Positions 15,837 through 24,541 of a stretch of 45,664 bases of DNA are shown here, in pieces. The position numbers and the translations under genes were made by a program. The notes under the pieces were generated by a model. It made no database searches. It saw nothing but the letters and a program-made list of their open reading frames with translations, and was not told the DNA's origin. Source of the DNA: Victivallaceae bacterium (GTDB taxonomy: Bacteria > Verrucomicrobiota > Lentisphaeria > Victivallales > Victivallaceae); NCBI GenBank assembly GCA_028709805.1, contig JAQUTL010000023.1, positions 1-45,664 of the forward strand, written 5' to 3'. Each line of letters begins with the position of its first letter. Positions within the stretch are counted from its first letter, which is position 1.

Positions 15837-16335
15837 TCAGATAGCGTATCCGCGGCAGTGGCGCGGCAACGTTCTCTCCGGCCAGCCCGCAAAGTTTCAA
15901 CATCCATAAATCAAGCGGCAGCTGGTCGGTAAATACCGACATCCCCAGCGTGGCGACAAACGCGGTGATCACCAGCGACACGGTGACCGGTTTTATTCCA
16001 AACAGCAGACTGCGAACCAAAAGGCTGTTCCGCCACTTGTTATAGGAGGCCACCGCCAGCGACATCAGAATCAGCGACGGAGTCAGCAGTCCGACCGTCG
16101 CCGCCAGTCCGCCCGGAACGCCGCCGCGCTGATAGCCGATAAAGGTCGCCAGATTCACGCCGATCGGTCCGGGCGTCATCTGTGAAATCGCCAGAAAATT
16201 CCCCAGCCCGTCCATCGTCATCCATTGCAGGCGATAGACCAGCTCGTCAATGTAAAATTGCAGCAGACTGCTGCCGCCGCTCAGACAGAGACAGCCGAAA
16301 TACAGAAATAACACAAACAGATGCAGGATAATCAT
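15718..16335 (-). CDS. chrA: Chromate transporter half, C-terminal-type subunit
   Basis: This 205-aa membrane protein has about six hydrophobic segments. It carries the ChrA signature around residues 45-70 (NFLAISQMTPGPIGVNLATF). Short-chain CHR proteins work as pairs, each half having one CHR domain, to export chromate or a related oxyanion. Its ATG overlaps the stop of the partner gene at 16335-16337 as TAATG. I chose this ATG over a longer upstream frame, because that longer part is the partner gene read in the wrong frame. A homologous half occurs at 44887-45525. Confidence 0.85.
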   Translation of the reverse strand: MIILHLFVLFLYFGCLCLSGGSSLLQFYIDELVYRLQWMTMDGLGNFLAISQMTPGPIGVNLATFIGYQRGGVPGGLAATVGLLTPSLILMSLAVASYNKWRNSLLVRSLLFGIKPVTVSLVITAFVATLGMSVFTDQLPLDLWMLKLCGLAGENVAAPLPRIRYLIIPLFGLTVYLLYRRNWSIFRVIFLSAALGAAAQLLLEL

Positions 16336-16973
16336 TAGCCGCCATCCCGTTCCCCGCGCGGCGGCGCTCCGGCCATCTCCGCTCCGTCCTCCGGTTCCGG
16401 CAGCGGCAGGCGCAGTCCGGTTCCGTAAATCACTCCGAACAGGAGTCCGGCCAGAATCAGCCAGCCGGGATTGAGATGGAAAAACAGCACGGCCAAAGTT
16501 CCGAGAACGCAAAGCGTCAGCTGTGTTTTGTTGCGGACGGAGCCGCGCCATATCTGAAATATCACGACCAGCGTCAAGCCGGCCATCGCCGTCCGCACGC
16601 CGATAAACGCGCCGCGGAACAGTACGTTGTCCATCGGCAGAAAGTCGAACCCCACCGCTACCAGCGTGATTACGATGAACGACGGCAGCGCCACCGCAAA
16701 AAGCGCCAGCAGCGCACCGGGAAATCCCGCAACGCGATGTCCGACGTATATCGCAATATTGCCGGCGGTCAGTCCCGGAACCGTCTGAATCAGCGCCAGC
16801 ATGTCGGTCAACTCTCCGGCGCGCAGCCATTGCCGCTTGCGGACGAAGACCTGTTCGGCCACCAGCAAAATCGCAAAACCGCCGCCGACCACAAAAAGGG
16901 CGATGCAGAAAAATTCCCGGAACAAAATCCAAAGCCGTCGGCGGTAAGGCGTTTCGTTCAATGTCATGTTCAT
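16335..16973 (-). CDS. chrA: Chromate transporter half, N-terminal-type subunit
   Basis: This 212-aa membrane protein contains the CHR-domain signature LFVVGGGFAILLVAEQVFV followed by LIQTVPGLTAGNIAIYVGHR. It forms the first gene of a two-gene split transporter, overlapping its partner by a shared TAATG. The ATG at 16973 is preferred over the longer frame from 17102, whose extra 43 residues are low-complexity and overlap the predicted promoter. A weak purine stretch (AGAGAG) precedes it. Substrate is assigned by family only; chromate resistance is not shown. Confidence 0.87.
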   Translation of the reverse strand: MNMTLNETPYRRRLWILFREFFCIALFVVGGGFAILLVAEQVFVRKRQWLRAGELTDMLALIQTVPGLTAGNIAIYVGHRVAGFPGALLALFAVALPSFIVITLVAVGFDFLPMDNVLFRGAFIGVRTAMAGLTLVVIFQIWRGSVRNKTQLTLCVLGTLAVLFFHLNPGWLILAGLLFGVIYGTGLRLPLPEPEDGAEMAGAPPRGERDGG

Positions 16974-17007
16974 CTCTCTGCGGTTTCCGGGTTGTGCGCG
17001 AGCCTTT

Positions 17008-17036
17008 AATATACCACCGCCTTCGGGATTATACAA
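17008..17036 (-). promoter_or_regulatory. Predicted promoter of the chromate transporter pair
   Basis: On the minus strand TTGTAT (17031-17036) is followed after 17 nt by TATATT (17008-17013), giving a start near 17001 and a short leader before 16973. Confidence 0.5.
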
Positions 17037-17090
17037 AGCAAATAACAACGCCGCGCGGGAACTGTCACCGGACGGCGGAGTGCGCCGCAT

Positions 17091-17118
17091 TTGAAAAATC
17101 AATAAATCGTGCTACATT
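17091..17118 (+). promoter_or_regulatory. Predicted promoter of the small membrane protein gene at 17143
   Basis: TTGAAA (17091-17096), 16 nt, TACATT (17113-17118). It is divergent from the chromate transporter promoter; the predicted start lies about 18 nt before the ATG. Confidence 0.5.
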
Positions 17119-17142
17119 ATGCGAACCTAAATTGCGAGGATC

Positions 17143-17604
17143 ATGAGCAGCATTAATTTCAATATGGCGCGGGCGGCCGGCTTCGGGGCGTTGAAAGTCC
17201 TTTTTACTCCCCGCCGGATTCTCTTTTGCCTTTTCGGACTCCTGCTGCTGGCCGGGGCTTTCCTGTTCGCCGGCGATTCTGACGGCGACGGGTTTGTCAC
17301 CCTCCGGCCGTCCGACATTGCGGATAACGGCAATTACTCCCTGGGGCGGGTCGCCGGATTTTCCGGCGAAGGCATACTGACCGTCAACCGCGGCGGCGCC
17401 GTCCAGTTTCTGCGGGGAATGGCGCGGCGGTGTTCGTCGCTGGCGGCTCCTCCGGCCGATCAGACGGTGGTGCTGGAGCTGACCGCGCTGCTGCTGTGTT
17501 TTTCTTTGTATTTCGCAAATCTTGTCGTCATAAAAAGCAAGCCTGTAATCCTGTCGGACATTCAAGGCGGAGCCGCCTCGGTCCGGGCCGCACCGCGGTT
17601 CTGA
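17143..17604 (+). CDS. Hypothetical membrane protein
   Basis: This 153-aa protein has a membrane segment at about residues 27-44 (ILFCLFGLLLLAGAFLF) and another at about 110-128 (LELTALLLCFSLYFANLVVI), with an approximately 65-residue soluble loop between them. I recognise no family. The ATG is preceded by GAGGATC, a plausible ribosome site. The gene stands alone between the chromate pair and the decarboxylase operon. The 150-nt gap after it (17605-17754) should hold the oadA promoter, but I see no convincing motif. Confidence 0.6.
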   Translation: MSSINFNMARAAGFGALKVLFTPRRILFCLFGLLLLAGAFLFAGDSDGDGFVTLRPSDIADNGNYSLGRVAGFSGEGILTVNRGGAVQFLRGMARRCSSLAAPPADQTVVLELTALLLCFSLYFANLVVIKSKPVILSDIQGGAASVRAAPRF

Positions 17605-17754
17605 ACCGTCCTTGTCACTCCATTGACGTTCCGTTTCAATTCACTCAATGGGGGTATTGTGTATTTTTTCTGAATATGCATCTCACACACAAGATACGAT
17701 TCACCCGGAAGCATGTCAACTCTGAACGGCGGCTTCCAAAGACAACAGGTAAAA

Positions 17755-19563
17755 ATGAAAAAAATCGATTTTATGCTCACCGCGTTCCGCGATGGCTTTC
17801 AGTCCGTTTTTGGCGCGCGTGTATTTTCACGGGATTTTCTGCCGATCGTCCGCAAGGCGTCGGAAGCCGGCATCCGCCATTTCGAGGCCGGCGGCGGCGC
17901 GCTGTTTCAGGCGGCCTATTTCTATTGCAACGAGGACGCCTTTCTGGTCATGGACAAGTTCCGCGAGGCGGCCGGCCCGGAGGCCAACCTCCAGACGCTT
18001 GCCCGCGGCATCAACGTGGTCGGGCTGGACTCCCAGCCCCGCGACATCATCAAGCTGCACGCCCAGCTGATGAAGAAACACGGCATGACCACCATCCGCA
18101 ATTTCGACGCGCTCAACGACGCCGACAACCTGATTTACAGCGGAAACTGCATTCATGAGGCCGGCCTGAAACACGAGATGACCATCACCATGATGGAACT
18201 GCCGCCCGGCTGTGTCGGCCATACTGCGGAGTTCTATGAGACCGTGCTGCGCCGGCTGCTCGACGCGCACGTTCCGTTTGACTCGCTCTGCTTCAAGGAC
18301 GCCTCCGGCACCTCCTGTCCGCAGAAAGTCTACAACACTATAAAGATGGCCAGAAGACTGCTCGGTGACGACATGCCGATCGTTTTCCACAGCCACGAGA
18401 CCGCCGGCTGCTGCGTGCTGGCCTACCGGGCGGCGCTGGACGGCGGCGCCTCCAGACTCGATCTTTCAATCGCTCCGCTTTCCGGCGGCACCTGTCAGCC
18501 GGATGTCCTGACCATGTGGCACGCGCTTCGCGGCACCGATTACACGCTGGACGTCGATCCGCAGAAAATCATTGCGCTGGAGGCGCAGTTGAAGGATGCG
18601 CTCAAGGATTACTTCATGCCGCCGGAGGCGACGAAGGTTGAGCCGCTGATCCCGTTCTCCCCGATGCCTGGCGGCGCGTTGACCGCGAACACCCAGATGC
18701 TGCGGGACAACAATCTGATGGACCGCTATCCGGAATTCATCGCCGCTATGGGCGAAGTCGTTGTCAGGGGCGGCCACGGCACCAGCGTCACCCCGGTTTC
18801 ACAGTTCTATTTTCAGCAGGCGTTCAACAACGTGATGTTCGGGCCGTGGAAAAAGATCGCGGAAGGATACGGCAAGATGGTTCTCGGTTATTTCGGCCAT
18901 ACGCCGGGAACTCCCGACCCCGAAGTTGTCCGGATCGCCGCGGAGCAGCTGCATCTGGAGCCGACCCGCCGCAACCCGCTGGACATCAATGACGAAAATC
19001 CGGCCAAAGGCCGCGCCGCCGCCGTGGCCATGCTTCAGGCCAACAGTCTGCCGTGCACCGATGAGAATATTTTCATCGCGGCGACCTGTCTGGAAAAAGG
19101 CATCGCGTTTCTGAAGGGCGAGGGCAAGGTCGGAGTTCGCAAGAACGAGCCGAAAAAGGCCGAAGCCGCCCAGTCCCCGGATGCTCCGGTGATTGTCACC
19201 ATCGACGGCCGGGAGTTTAAAGTGGAGCTTAACGGCGGCAGCGCGATGGTGGACGGCAAGACCTTCTCCTACTCGGCGCGGACGGAGGCGGCGGCGCCGC
19301 ACAACACGCCGCTTGAACATGCTGCCTCCGCGTCGGACGCCGGAGTGTTTCACGAGGTGCGGGCGCAGGTTCCCGGCGTGCTGGTGCGCTTTCTGGTCAA
19401 ACCGGGCGACACGGTGAAGAGTTCGACCCCGATTCTTGTGCTGGAGGCCATGAAAATGGAGACCGCGGTCATCGCGGGGCACGACGGCATCGTGGCTCGT
19501 TTCGACGTTGCCGAAGGCGATCAGGTGCAGACCGGCGCGCTGCTGGCTCAGATCAAAGGATAA
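17755..19563 (+). CDS. oadA: Biotin-dependent 2-oxoacid decarboxylase alpha subunit (OadA-like)
   Basis: This 602-aa protein joins a carboxyltransferase barrel to a C-terminal biotinyl domain. The barrel starts with TAFRDGFQS, has the metal-site motif HSHETAG, and a Lys in CFKDASG. The biotin Lys is K567 in LEAMKMETA. In the known pump, the alpha subunit moves CO2 from oxaloacetate to biotin, giving pyruvate; the beta subunit then releases CO2 and exports sodium. Motifs here differ from textbook OadA (EAGGG in place of EMWGG, KDASG in place of KDMAG), so the 2-oxoacid could differ. I use ATG 17755; the in-frame ATG at 17713 adds 14 residues of no family character. It is the first gene of oadA-oadB-oadG. 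Confidence 0.87.
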   Translation: MKKIDFMLTAFRDGFQSVFGARVFSRDFLPIVRKASEAGIRHFEAGGGALFQAAYFYCNEDAFLVMDKFREAAGPEANLQTLARGINVVGLDSQPRDIIKLHAQLMKKHGMTTIRNFDALNDADNLIYSGNCIHEAGLKHEMTITMMELPPGCVGHTAEFYETVLRRLLDAHVPFDSLCFKDASGTSCPQKVYNTIKMARRLLGDDMPIVFHSHETAGCCVLAYRAALDGGASRLDLSIAPLSGGTCQPDVLTMWHALRGTDYTLDVDPQKIIALEAQLKDALKDYFMPPEATKVEPLIPFSPMPGGALTANTQMLRDNNLMDRYPEFIAAMGEVVVRGGHGTSVTPVSQFYFQQAFNNVMFGPWKKIAEGYGKMVLGYFGHTPGTPDPEVVRIAAEQLHLEPTRRNPLDINDENPAKGRAAAVAMLQANSLPCTDENIFIAATCLEKGIAFLKGEGKVGVRKNEPKKAEAAQSPDAPVIVTIDGREFKVELNGGSAMVDGKTFSYSARTEAAAPHNTPLEHAASASDAGVFHEVRAQVPGVLVRFLVKPGDTVKSSTPILVLEAMKMETAVIAGHDGIVARFDVAEGDQVQTGALLAQIKG

Positions 19564-19570
19564 GCATAAC

Positions 19571-20824
19571 ATGAATTTTGATTTTTCTCGCGTATTTCAA
19601 GGTTTTGAACTGCTGTCGTGGCAGTTTCAGAACGATTGGCCGATCGCCGTTGCCAGAATCGCACTGGTCGTCCTCGGCATTGTAATGGTGCATCTGGGGC
19701 GCAAGGGGGTGCTCGAACCGCTGCTGATGATCCCGATGGGGCTTGGCGTAAGCACGATCAATGCGGCCATGATGTTTTTCGACCCGGTCGGCATGGTCAA
19801 CAAAACCGCCGTCAACGCCACCAAGGTGGGGACGCTGTTTCTCGACTCGATCGAGGCCGATAACGGCAATTTGATGACGCTGTGCCAGATCGACTGGCTG
19901 CAGCCGATCTACACCTTCGCCTTCAGCAACGGACTGATCGCCTGCCTGATTTTTGTCGGCATCGGATCGCTGCTGGACGTCGGGTTCGTCATGGCCCGCC
20001 CGTATCAGAGCATGTTCATCGCGCTGTGCGCCGAACTGGGCACACTGCTCACATTGCCGATCGCCATGCTGTTCAAAGGTATGACGATCGGGGAAGCGGC
20101 GTCAATCGCGCTGGTCGGCGGCGCCGACGGCCCCATGGTGCTGTTCGGTTCGCTGAAAATGGCGCCGGAGCTTTTTGTGCCGATCACGGTGGTGGCGTAT
20201 CTGTATCTGGCGCTGGCCTACGGCGGTTTCCCGTATCTGATCCGCTTCATGGTGCCCAAGAAGTTCCGCATGATCGAAATGCCGCCGGAAAAAAGGAAAA
20301 AGGAATTTTCGTCTTCGCAGAAACTGATTTTCTCGGTGGTGGCCTGCGTGATGCTCTCGTTCCTGTTTCCGGTGGCGTCGCCGCTGTTCTTCTCGCTTTT
20401 CCTGGGAATCGCCATTCGGGAGTCCGGGCTGGAGAAGTTCAGGTTTTTCGTCAGCGAAATTATCCTCTACGGTTCGACCCTGACGCTCGGAGCTTTGCTC
20501 GGAGTTCTCTGTGACGCAAAGACCATCATGAATCCGCAGGTTCTGCCGCTGCTGATCCTCGGCATTATTTCACTCGGTCTTTCCGCCGTCGGCGGTTTGA
20601 TCGGCGGCTACCTGATGTATTTCTTCACCGGCGGAAAATATAACCCGGTGATCGGCATCGCGGGGGTGAGCTGTGTGCCGAGCACGGCGAAGGTGGCGCA
20701 GAAGGCGGTATCGCATGACAATCCCGGCGCGGTTATCATGCAGTACGCGCTGGGGGCCAACATCTGCGGCGTGATTACCACCGCCATTATCACGGCCGCC
20801 TATATCTGTCTGATAAAAAATTGA
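19571..20824 (+). CDS. oadB: Sodium-pumping decarboxylase beta subunit (OadB family)
   Basis: This 417-aa integral membrane protein decarboxylates carboxybiotin on the alpha subunit and couples this to sodium export. It has about nine hydrophobic segments. The conserved patch VGGADGPMVLFGS carries the Asp used in sodium and proton handling, and NPVIGIAGVSCVPSTAK matches the second signature of the family. The ATG lies 7 nt after the oadA stop, with AAAGGA inside the end of oadA as ribosome site. The longer frame beginning at 19508 lies within oadA and is not real. Related subunits of glutaconyl- or methylmalonyl-CoA pumps cannot be excluded, but those use a different alpha subunit. Confidence 0.9.
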   Translation: MNFDFSRVFQGFELLSWQFQNDWPIAVARIALVVLGIVMVHLGRKGVLEPLLMIPMGLGVSTINAAMMFFDPVGMVNKTAVNATKVGTLFLDSIEADNGNLMTLCQIDWLQPIYTFAFSNGLIACLIFVGIGSLLDVGFVMARPYQSMFIALCAELGTLLTLPIAMLFKGMTIGEAASIALVGGADGPMVLFGSLKMAPELFVPITVVAYLYLALAYGGFPYLIRFMVPKKFRMIEMPPEKRKKEFSSSQKLIFSVVACVMLSFLFPVASPLFFSLFLGIAIRESGLEKFRFFVSEIILYGSTLTLGALLGVLCDAKTIMNPQVLPLLILGIISLGLSAVGGLIGGYLMYFFTGGKYNPVIGIAGVSCVPSTAKVAQKAVSHDNPGAVIMQYALGANICGVITTAIITAAYICLIKN

Positions 20825-20836
20825 TCGGGAGGAAAT

Positions 20837-21025
20837 ATGATACAGGCTCTGAAAATTATGTTTGAGGCTGCGGCGATTGCGGTGGTCACGGGATTTATGA
20901 TCTCGTTGCTGATCCAGCTGCTAAGCCGGTTTGTCCAGCTGCGGCGGAGCGGCGACATGGACGACTCCGCGAAAATCGCACTCGCTGTGGCGGCGGCTAT
21001 CCGGCAGCGGGGACAGATGAAATAG
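20837..21025 (+). CDS. oadG: OadG-like small subunit
   Basis: This is a 62-aa protein with one membrane helix (about residues 10-30) and a charged tail rich in Arg and Asp. It ends in a short helix (AKIALAVAAAIRQRG) resembling the tail of OadG and MmdD proteins, which anchor the alpha subunit to the beta subunit. The ribosome site GGGAGGAAA is strong. It is shorter than many OadG proteins and lacks their proline-rich linker. Position after oadB and topology support the call; the sequence alone would not. Confidence 0.75.
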   Translation: MIQALKIMFEAAAIAVVTGFMISLLIQLLSRFVQLRRSGDMDDSAKIALAVAAAIRQRGQMK

Positions 21026-21046
21026 CCGTTGCCGCCAAAATATCCG

Positions 21047-21085
21047 ACGTTGAAACGGCGCAGTCGCGCCGTTTCAACGTTTTTT
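21047..21085 (+). terminator. Intrinsic terminator of oadA-oadB-oadG
   Basis: A perfect 15-bp stem (21047-21061 with 21066-21080) has a 4-nt loop and is followed by a T run (21080-21085). Confidence 0.92.
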
Positions 21086-21175
21086 GTTTCTGTGTCAACT
21101 CCGTACGCTTTTCATCTGAGTCAACCGTTCTGCTGAGTGCTGTTGCGTCTTATGGCCATTTGCCTGGCGCGCCGC

Positions 21176-21217
21176 AAAAAAACGCCGCCCGGCGGCTGAA
21201 TTGCGCACCGGGCGGCG
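21176..21217 (-). terminator. Intrinsic terminator of the Lrp-like gene
   Basis: On the minus strand a 10-bp GC stem (21183-21192 with 21208-21217) is followed by seven T (21176-21182). Confidence 0.8.
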
Positions 21218-21240
21218 GTGTTTCCGGTTGTTTGGTCCGA

Positions 21241-21513
21241 TCAGCCCAGGAAAGTCTTTTCAAGGTCGATTTTGGCCAGAGAAGAAAGCGAGATAAGCGT
21301 TTTTGTATGGATGATCCCGTCAATGTCATGCGTCATTTTGCAGGCGATGATGTCGGAAAGTTCGGCGTTGGTTTTCACTCGAACGATCACGGCGATGTCA
21401 TATTCGCCGGCGACGGTGTATACCTCGGACACACCGTCGATTTTGATGATTCCCTCGATCACCTCTGCGAGCTTGGCGCGCTCGACATTGACCAAAATGA
21501 TTCCAGTTACCAT
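21241..21513 (-). CDS. Stand-alone Lrp/AsnC effector-binding (RAM) domain protein
   Basis: This 90-aa protein corresponds to only the ligand-binding half of Lrp/AsnC regulators. It has the strand-helix pattern and the segment VYTVAGEYDIAVIVRVK, where the GxYD turn is the family hallmark. No helix-turn-helix precedes it, so it cannot bind DNA alone; such proteins bind small ligands such as amino acids or partner with full-length Lrp proteins. AAGGA precedes the ATG. It is divergent from rnfA, which makes a role in controlling that operon or sensing its substrate state possible but unproven. Confidence 0.88.
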   Translation of the reverse strand: MVTGIILVNVERAKLAEVIEGIIKIDGVSEVYTVAGEYDIAVIVRVKTNAELSDIIACKMTHDIDGIIHTKTLISLSSLAKIDLEKTFLG

Positions 21514-21631
21514 ATTTGCAGATCCTTTCTTGTTTGAGCGTTCTCATCCGACGGCATACAATAGGCCGTCTGGTTTCGGATTGCAAGCTTTCTTCGGGAA
21601 AAATTGGCCGGAATATTTTGCCGTCTCCGGC

Positions 21632-21660
21632 TTGCATTGACGCTTTTTAGATATTATAGT
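21632..21660 (+). promoter_or_regulatory. rnfAp: Possible rnf operon promoter
   Basis: TTGCAT (21632-21637), 17 nt, TATAGT (21655-21660). An overlapping TTGACG at 21637 is an alternative -35. The assignment is tentative. Confidence 0.4.
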
Positions 21661-21701
21661 AACAAAATAGACTTGTTTTTGCAATCAACCAAGGGGTGTA
21701 T

Positions 21702-22301
21702 ATGGAAACCAATTATCTTGAGCTTACAATTGGAGCCGTACTGGTTTACAACTTTGTGCTCTCGCGTTTTCTCGGCATCTGTCCGTTCCTCGGCGTCTCC
21801 AAACGGCTGGACACTGCGCTCGGCATGGGCGGCGCGGTGGTGTTCGTCATGACCATTGCCTCCTGCGCCACCGCGCTGATCTACCGCTATGTCACCACCA
21901 GCGTGAAAATATTCGGCTATGCGGCCGATCTGGGATTCCTCCAGATCACGCTGTTCATTCTGGTGATCGCGGCGCTGGTGCAGATTGTGGAGGTGATTCT
22001 CCAGAAATTCAGTCCGCCGCTTTACAAGGCGCTGGGGATATATCTGCCGCTGATCACCACCAACTGCGCGGTGATGGGCGCGGCCACCATCAATGCGGGC
22101 ATTGACCGCGGCGTCTGGCCGGCCACGTTGTTCGGCATGTTTTCCGGCGTCGGGTTTGCGTTGGCGCTGCTGATTTTTTCCGGTCTGCGGGAACGGCTTG
22201 AGCTTTCGCAGATACCCCGGCCGTTCCAGGGAATGGCGATTGCGTTGATAACCGCCGGGATACTGTCGATGGCGTTTCTCGGTTTCTCCGGAATCTGCTG
22301 A
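21702..22301 (+). CDS. rnfA: Rnf electron transport complex subunit A
   Basis: This 199-aa protein has about six membrane helices. Conserved features are VLSRFLGICPFLG near the N-terminus and TNCAVMGAA in the middle; both carry the cysteines that hold a membrane-embedded Fe-S centre between RnfA and RnfE. The complex passes electrons between ferredoxin and NAD while moving sodium or protons. ATG 21702 fits AAGGGG with 6 nt spacing better than the GTG at 21696. It is the first gene of rnfABCDGE, the order seen in enterobacteria rather than the clostridial CDGEAB. It could be confused with NqrE, but the neighbours decide. Confidence 0.93.
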   Translation: METNYLELTIGAVLVYNFVLSRFLGICPFLGVSKRLDTALGMGGAVVFVMTIASCATALIYRYVTTSVKIFGYAADLGFLQITLFILVIAALVQIVEVILQKFSPPLYKALGIYLPLITTNCAVMGAATINAGIDRGVWPATLFGMFSGVGFALALLIFSGLRERLELSQIPRPFQGMAIALITAGILSMAFLGFSGIC

Positions 22302-22323
22302 GAAAGGGCGGAAGGCTGATATT

Positions 22324-23196
22324 ATGAATACAATATTGATTGCGGCGCTGGTGTGCGGAGTGATTGCGTTGGTGTCCGGGCTGGTCATCGGCGTGGCGTC
22401 GAAGCTGTTTGCGGTGCCGAGCGATCCGCGGGTGGATCTGGTGATCGGTCTGTTGCCGGGAGCCAACTGCGGCGGCTGCGGCAAGGCGGGGTGTGCCGAC
22501 TTTGCGAAGTCGGTGGTTGCCGGTGAAAATCCGCCGAACAAGTGTCCGGTTTCCAGCGCCGAGCAGATCAGCGCGATTGCGCATGCTCTCGGCATCGAGG
22601 CCGGGAGCAGTTTCAAGCAGGTGGCGGTGGTGTTGTGCGGGGGGGACTTGAATCAGGCGCGGCAGCACACGCTGTACAACGGGGTTTATGACTGCGTTTC
22701 GGCGGCGATGGTCGCCGGCGGACCGAAGAGTTGCTCCTATGGCTGTTTCGGCATGGGAAGCTGCGCCCGGAGCTGTCCGTTCGGCGCGATTGAGATCATC
22801 AACAATCTGGCGGTGGTGCATCCGGAGGTCTGTGTCGGCTGCGGCACTTGTGTGGCGACCTGTCCGCGTCATTTGATCAAGCTGGTTCCGGCCGAGGCGA
22901 AGGTGCATATTTTCTGCTCGTCGCCGCTCAAGGGGCCGGAGAAGAAAAAGGTTTGCAGTGTGCCGTGTCTCGGCTGCCGCAAGTGTGTTAAAGCCGGGGC
23001 CGAGGGGCAGTTTACGGTCGAGGGGGTCAAGGTGTCGGTCAACTACGATACCGGGGAGAACGGTCTGCCGGGCGAAGATGTGGTTGCGGCCGCCGGCTGT
23101 CCGACCGGATGCCTGATGACCGTGGCAAAACATTTGGAAACTGAATACGCCGAGCTTGCCGAGGCGAAGAAGGAGACTGAGAATGGCCGCAAATAA
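22324..23196 (+). CDS. rnfB: Rnf subunit B, Fe-S protein
   Basis: This 290-aa protein begins with one membrane helix (about residues 5-28). A cluster-binding domain follows (NCGGCGKAGC, then KCPV), then a two-cluster ferredoxin part (SYGCFGMGSCARSCPFG and CVGCGTCVATCPRHL). A further cysteine set (PCLGCRKC, then AAGCPTGC) lies near the C-terminus. RnfB is the entry or exit point for ferredoxin electrons. The extra C-terminal set suggests more clusters than in the shortest RnfB proteins. It lies 22 nt after rnfA with GGAAGG upstream, and its end overlaps the rnfC start by 14 nt. Confidence 0.94.
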   Translation: MNTILIAALVCGVIALVSGLVIGVASKLFAVPSDPRVDLVIGLLPGANCGGCGKAGCADFAKSVVAGENPPNKCPVSSAEQISAIAHALGIEAGSSFKQVAVVLCGGDLNQARQHTLYNGVYDCVSAAMVAGGPKSCSYGCFGMGSCARSCPFGAIEIINNLAVVHPEVCVGCGTCVATCPRHLIKLVPAEAKVHIFCSSPLKGPEKKKVCSVPCLGCRKCVKAGAEGQFTVEGVKVSVNYDTGENGLPGEDVVAAAGCPTGCLMTVAKHLETEYAELAEAKKETENGRK

Positions 23197-24526
23197 ACCG
23201 ATTCCGCCCAAACCGCTGTCGTTTCCCGGCGGAATCCATCCGGCGAAGGACGGAAAGAGTCTGACTGAAAAGAAGGCGGTGGTCGCCGCGCCGTTGTTTG
23301 ACCGGTATGTTGTGCAGATAAGTCAGAACGTCGGTGCGCCGCCGAAGCTGGTGGTCAAGGTTGGAGACGCGGTGAAAAAGGGCGATCTGCTGGCCGAGGC
23401 TTCGGGATTTGTGTCGGTTCCGCTGCACGCGCCGACCAGCGGGGTGATTTCCGCGGTCGGGGACGCGCCGGGGCCGATGGGGACGCTGGTTCCGGCGGTA
23501 TATCTCGACGCCGACGGGCGGGACGAGTGGACCGCCAACCGGATGGCGCCGCTGGACTGGCGGACGGCGGAGCCGGCCGAGCTGAAAAACCGGGTGCGTG
23601 ACGCCGGGATTGTCGGCATGGGCGGTGCGGCGTTTCCGACGCATGTCAAGCTGTCGCCTCCGCCGGACAAGAAAATCGACACCGTGATTCTCAACGGCGC
23701 CGAGTGCGAGCCGTATCTTACCGCCGATCACCGTCTGATGCTCGAACAGCCGGAAAAGGTGCTGGTCGGGGCGGCGGTCATGGCGCGGGCGCTCGGAGTT
23801 GAAAATATTTTCATCGGGGTGGAAAAGAACAAGCCGGACGCCATCGACAAGCTGAACGAGCTGGCCGGAAAATACGGCGTCAAGGTGGTTGGCTTGAAGG
23901 TGCAGTATCCTCAGGGATCGGAGAAGCAGCTGATCTACGCGCTGACCGGCCGCTGCGTGCCGGAGGGCGGACTGCCGATGGACGCCGGCTGCGTGGTTCA
24001 GAACGTGGCCACCGCCGCCGCTGTTTGCGACGCGGTTGAATCCGGCGTTCCGCTGATTGAGCGGATCACCACCGTTACCGGCACGCCGCTGGCGGCGCCG
24101 GGGAATTTTCTGGTCAGGATCGGCACGCCGGTCATTCGGCTGGTCGAGCTGGCCGGAGGGGTGACGGAGGAGCCGCGCAAACTTATTCTCGGCGGACCGA
24201 TGATGGGTTTCGCCCAGCGCAGTTTTGAAGTGCCGGTGGCCAAGAACAGCTCCGGCGTGCTGCTGCTGGCGGCATCGGAGATCGTGCAGTACGATTCGGC
24301 GGGGTGCATGCGCTGCGGAATGTGTCTGCGGGGATGTCCGATGCATCTGTCGCCGGGGCCGCTGTCGATGCTGATTGAAAACGAGAAGTTCGACCTCGCG
24401 GCTCAGAATCACGTCATGGACTGTCTGGAGTGCGGAGCCTGCGCCTACGCCTGTCCCGCCCATCGTCCGCTGGTTCAGCACATGCGCCGCGCCAAAGCGG
24501 AAATACGCAAACGCGCAAAAAAATAA
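23183..24526 (+). CDS. rnfC: Rnf subunit C, NADH and Fe-S subunit
   Basis: This 447-aa soluble subunit binds NADH and FMN and passes electrons through two Fe-S clusters. The nucleotide-binding segment GMGGAAFPTHVKL and the following NGAECEPYLTADHR are typical. The two CxxCxxCxxxCP motifs are CMRCGMCLRGCP and CLECGACAYACP near the C-terminus. The long glutamine- or alanine-rich tail found in proteobacterial RnfC is absent. ATG 23183 has GGAGA upstream inside rnfB. The earlier in-frame ATG at 23156 adds nine residues lacking family character. Confidence 0.94.
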   Translation: MAANKPIPPKPLSFPGGIHPAKDGKSLTEKKAVVAAPLFDRYVVQISQNVGAPPKLVVKVGDAVKKGDLLAEASGFVSVPLHAPTSGVISAVGDAPGPMGTLVPAVYLDADGRDEWTANRMAPLDWRTAEPAELKNRVRDAGIVGMGGAAFPTHVKLSPPPDKKIDTVILNGAECEPYLTADHRLMLEQPEKVLVGAAVMARALGVENIFIGVEKNKPDAIDKLNELAGKYGVKVVGLKVQYPQGSEKQLIYALTGRCVPEGGLPMDAGCVVQNVATAAAVCDAVESGVPLIERITTVTGTPLAAPGNFLVRIGTPVIRLVELAGGVTEEPRKLILGGPMMGFAQRSFEVPVAKNSSGVLLLAASEIVQYDSAGCMRCGMCLRGCPMHLSPGPLSMLIENEKFDLAAQNHVMDCLECGACAYACPAHRPLVQHMRRAKAEIRKRAKK

Positions 24527-24541
24527 TGGAATGCCGATAAA

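Noticed and set aside
16335..17102. Extended start for the first chromate transporter half at 17102
   Set aside because: The additional 43 residues overlap the predicted promoter and have no membrane or CHR character; the ATG at 16973 fits the family.
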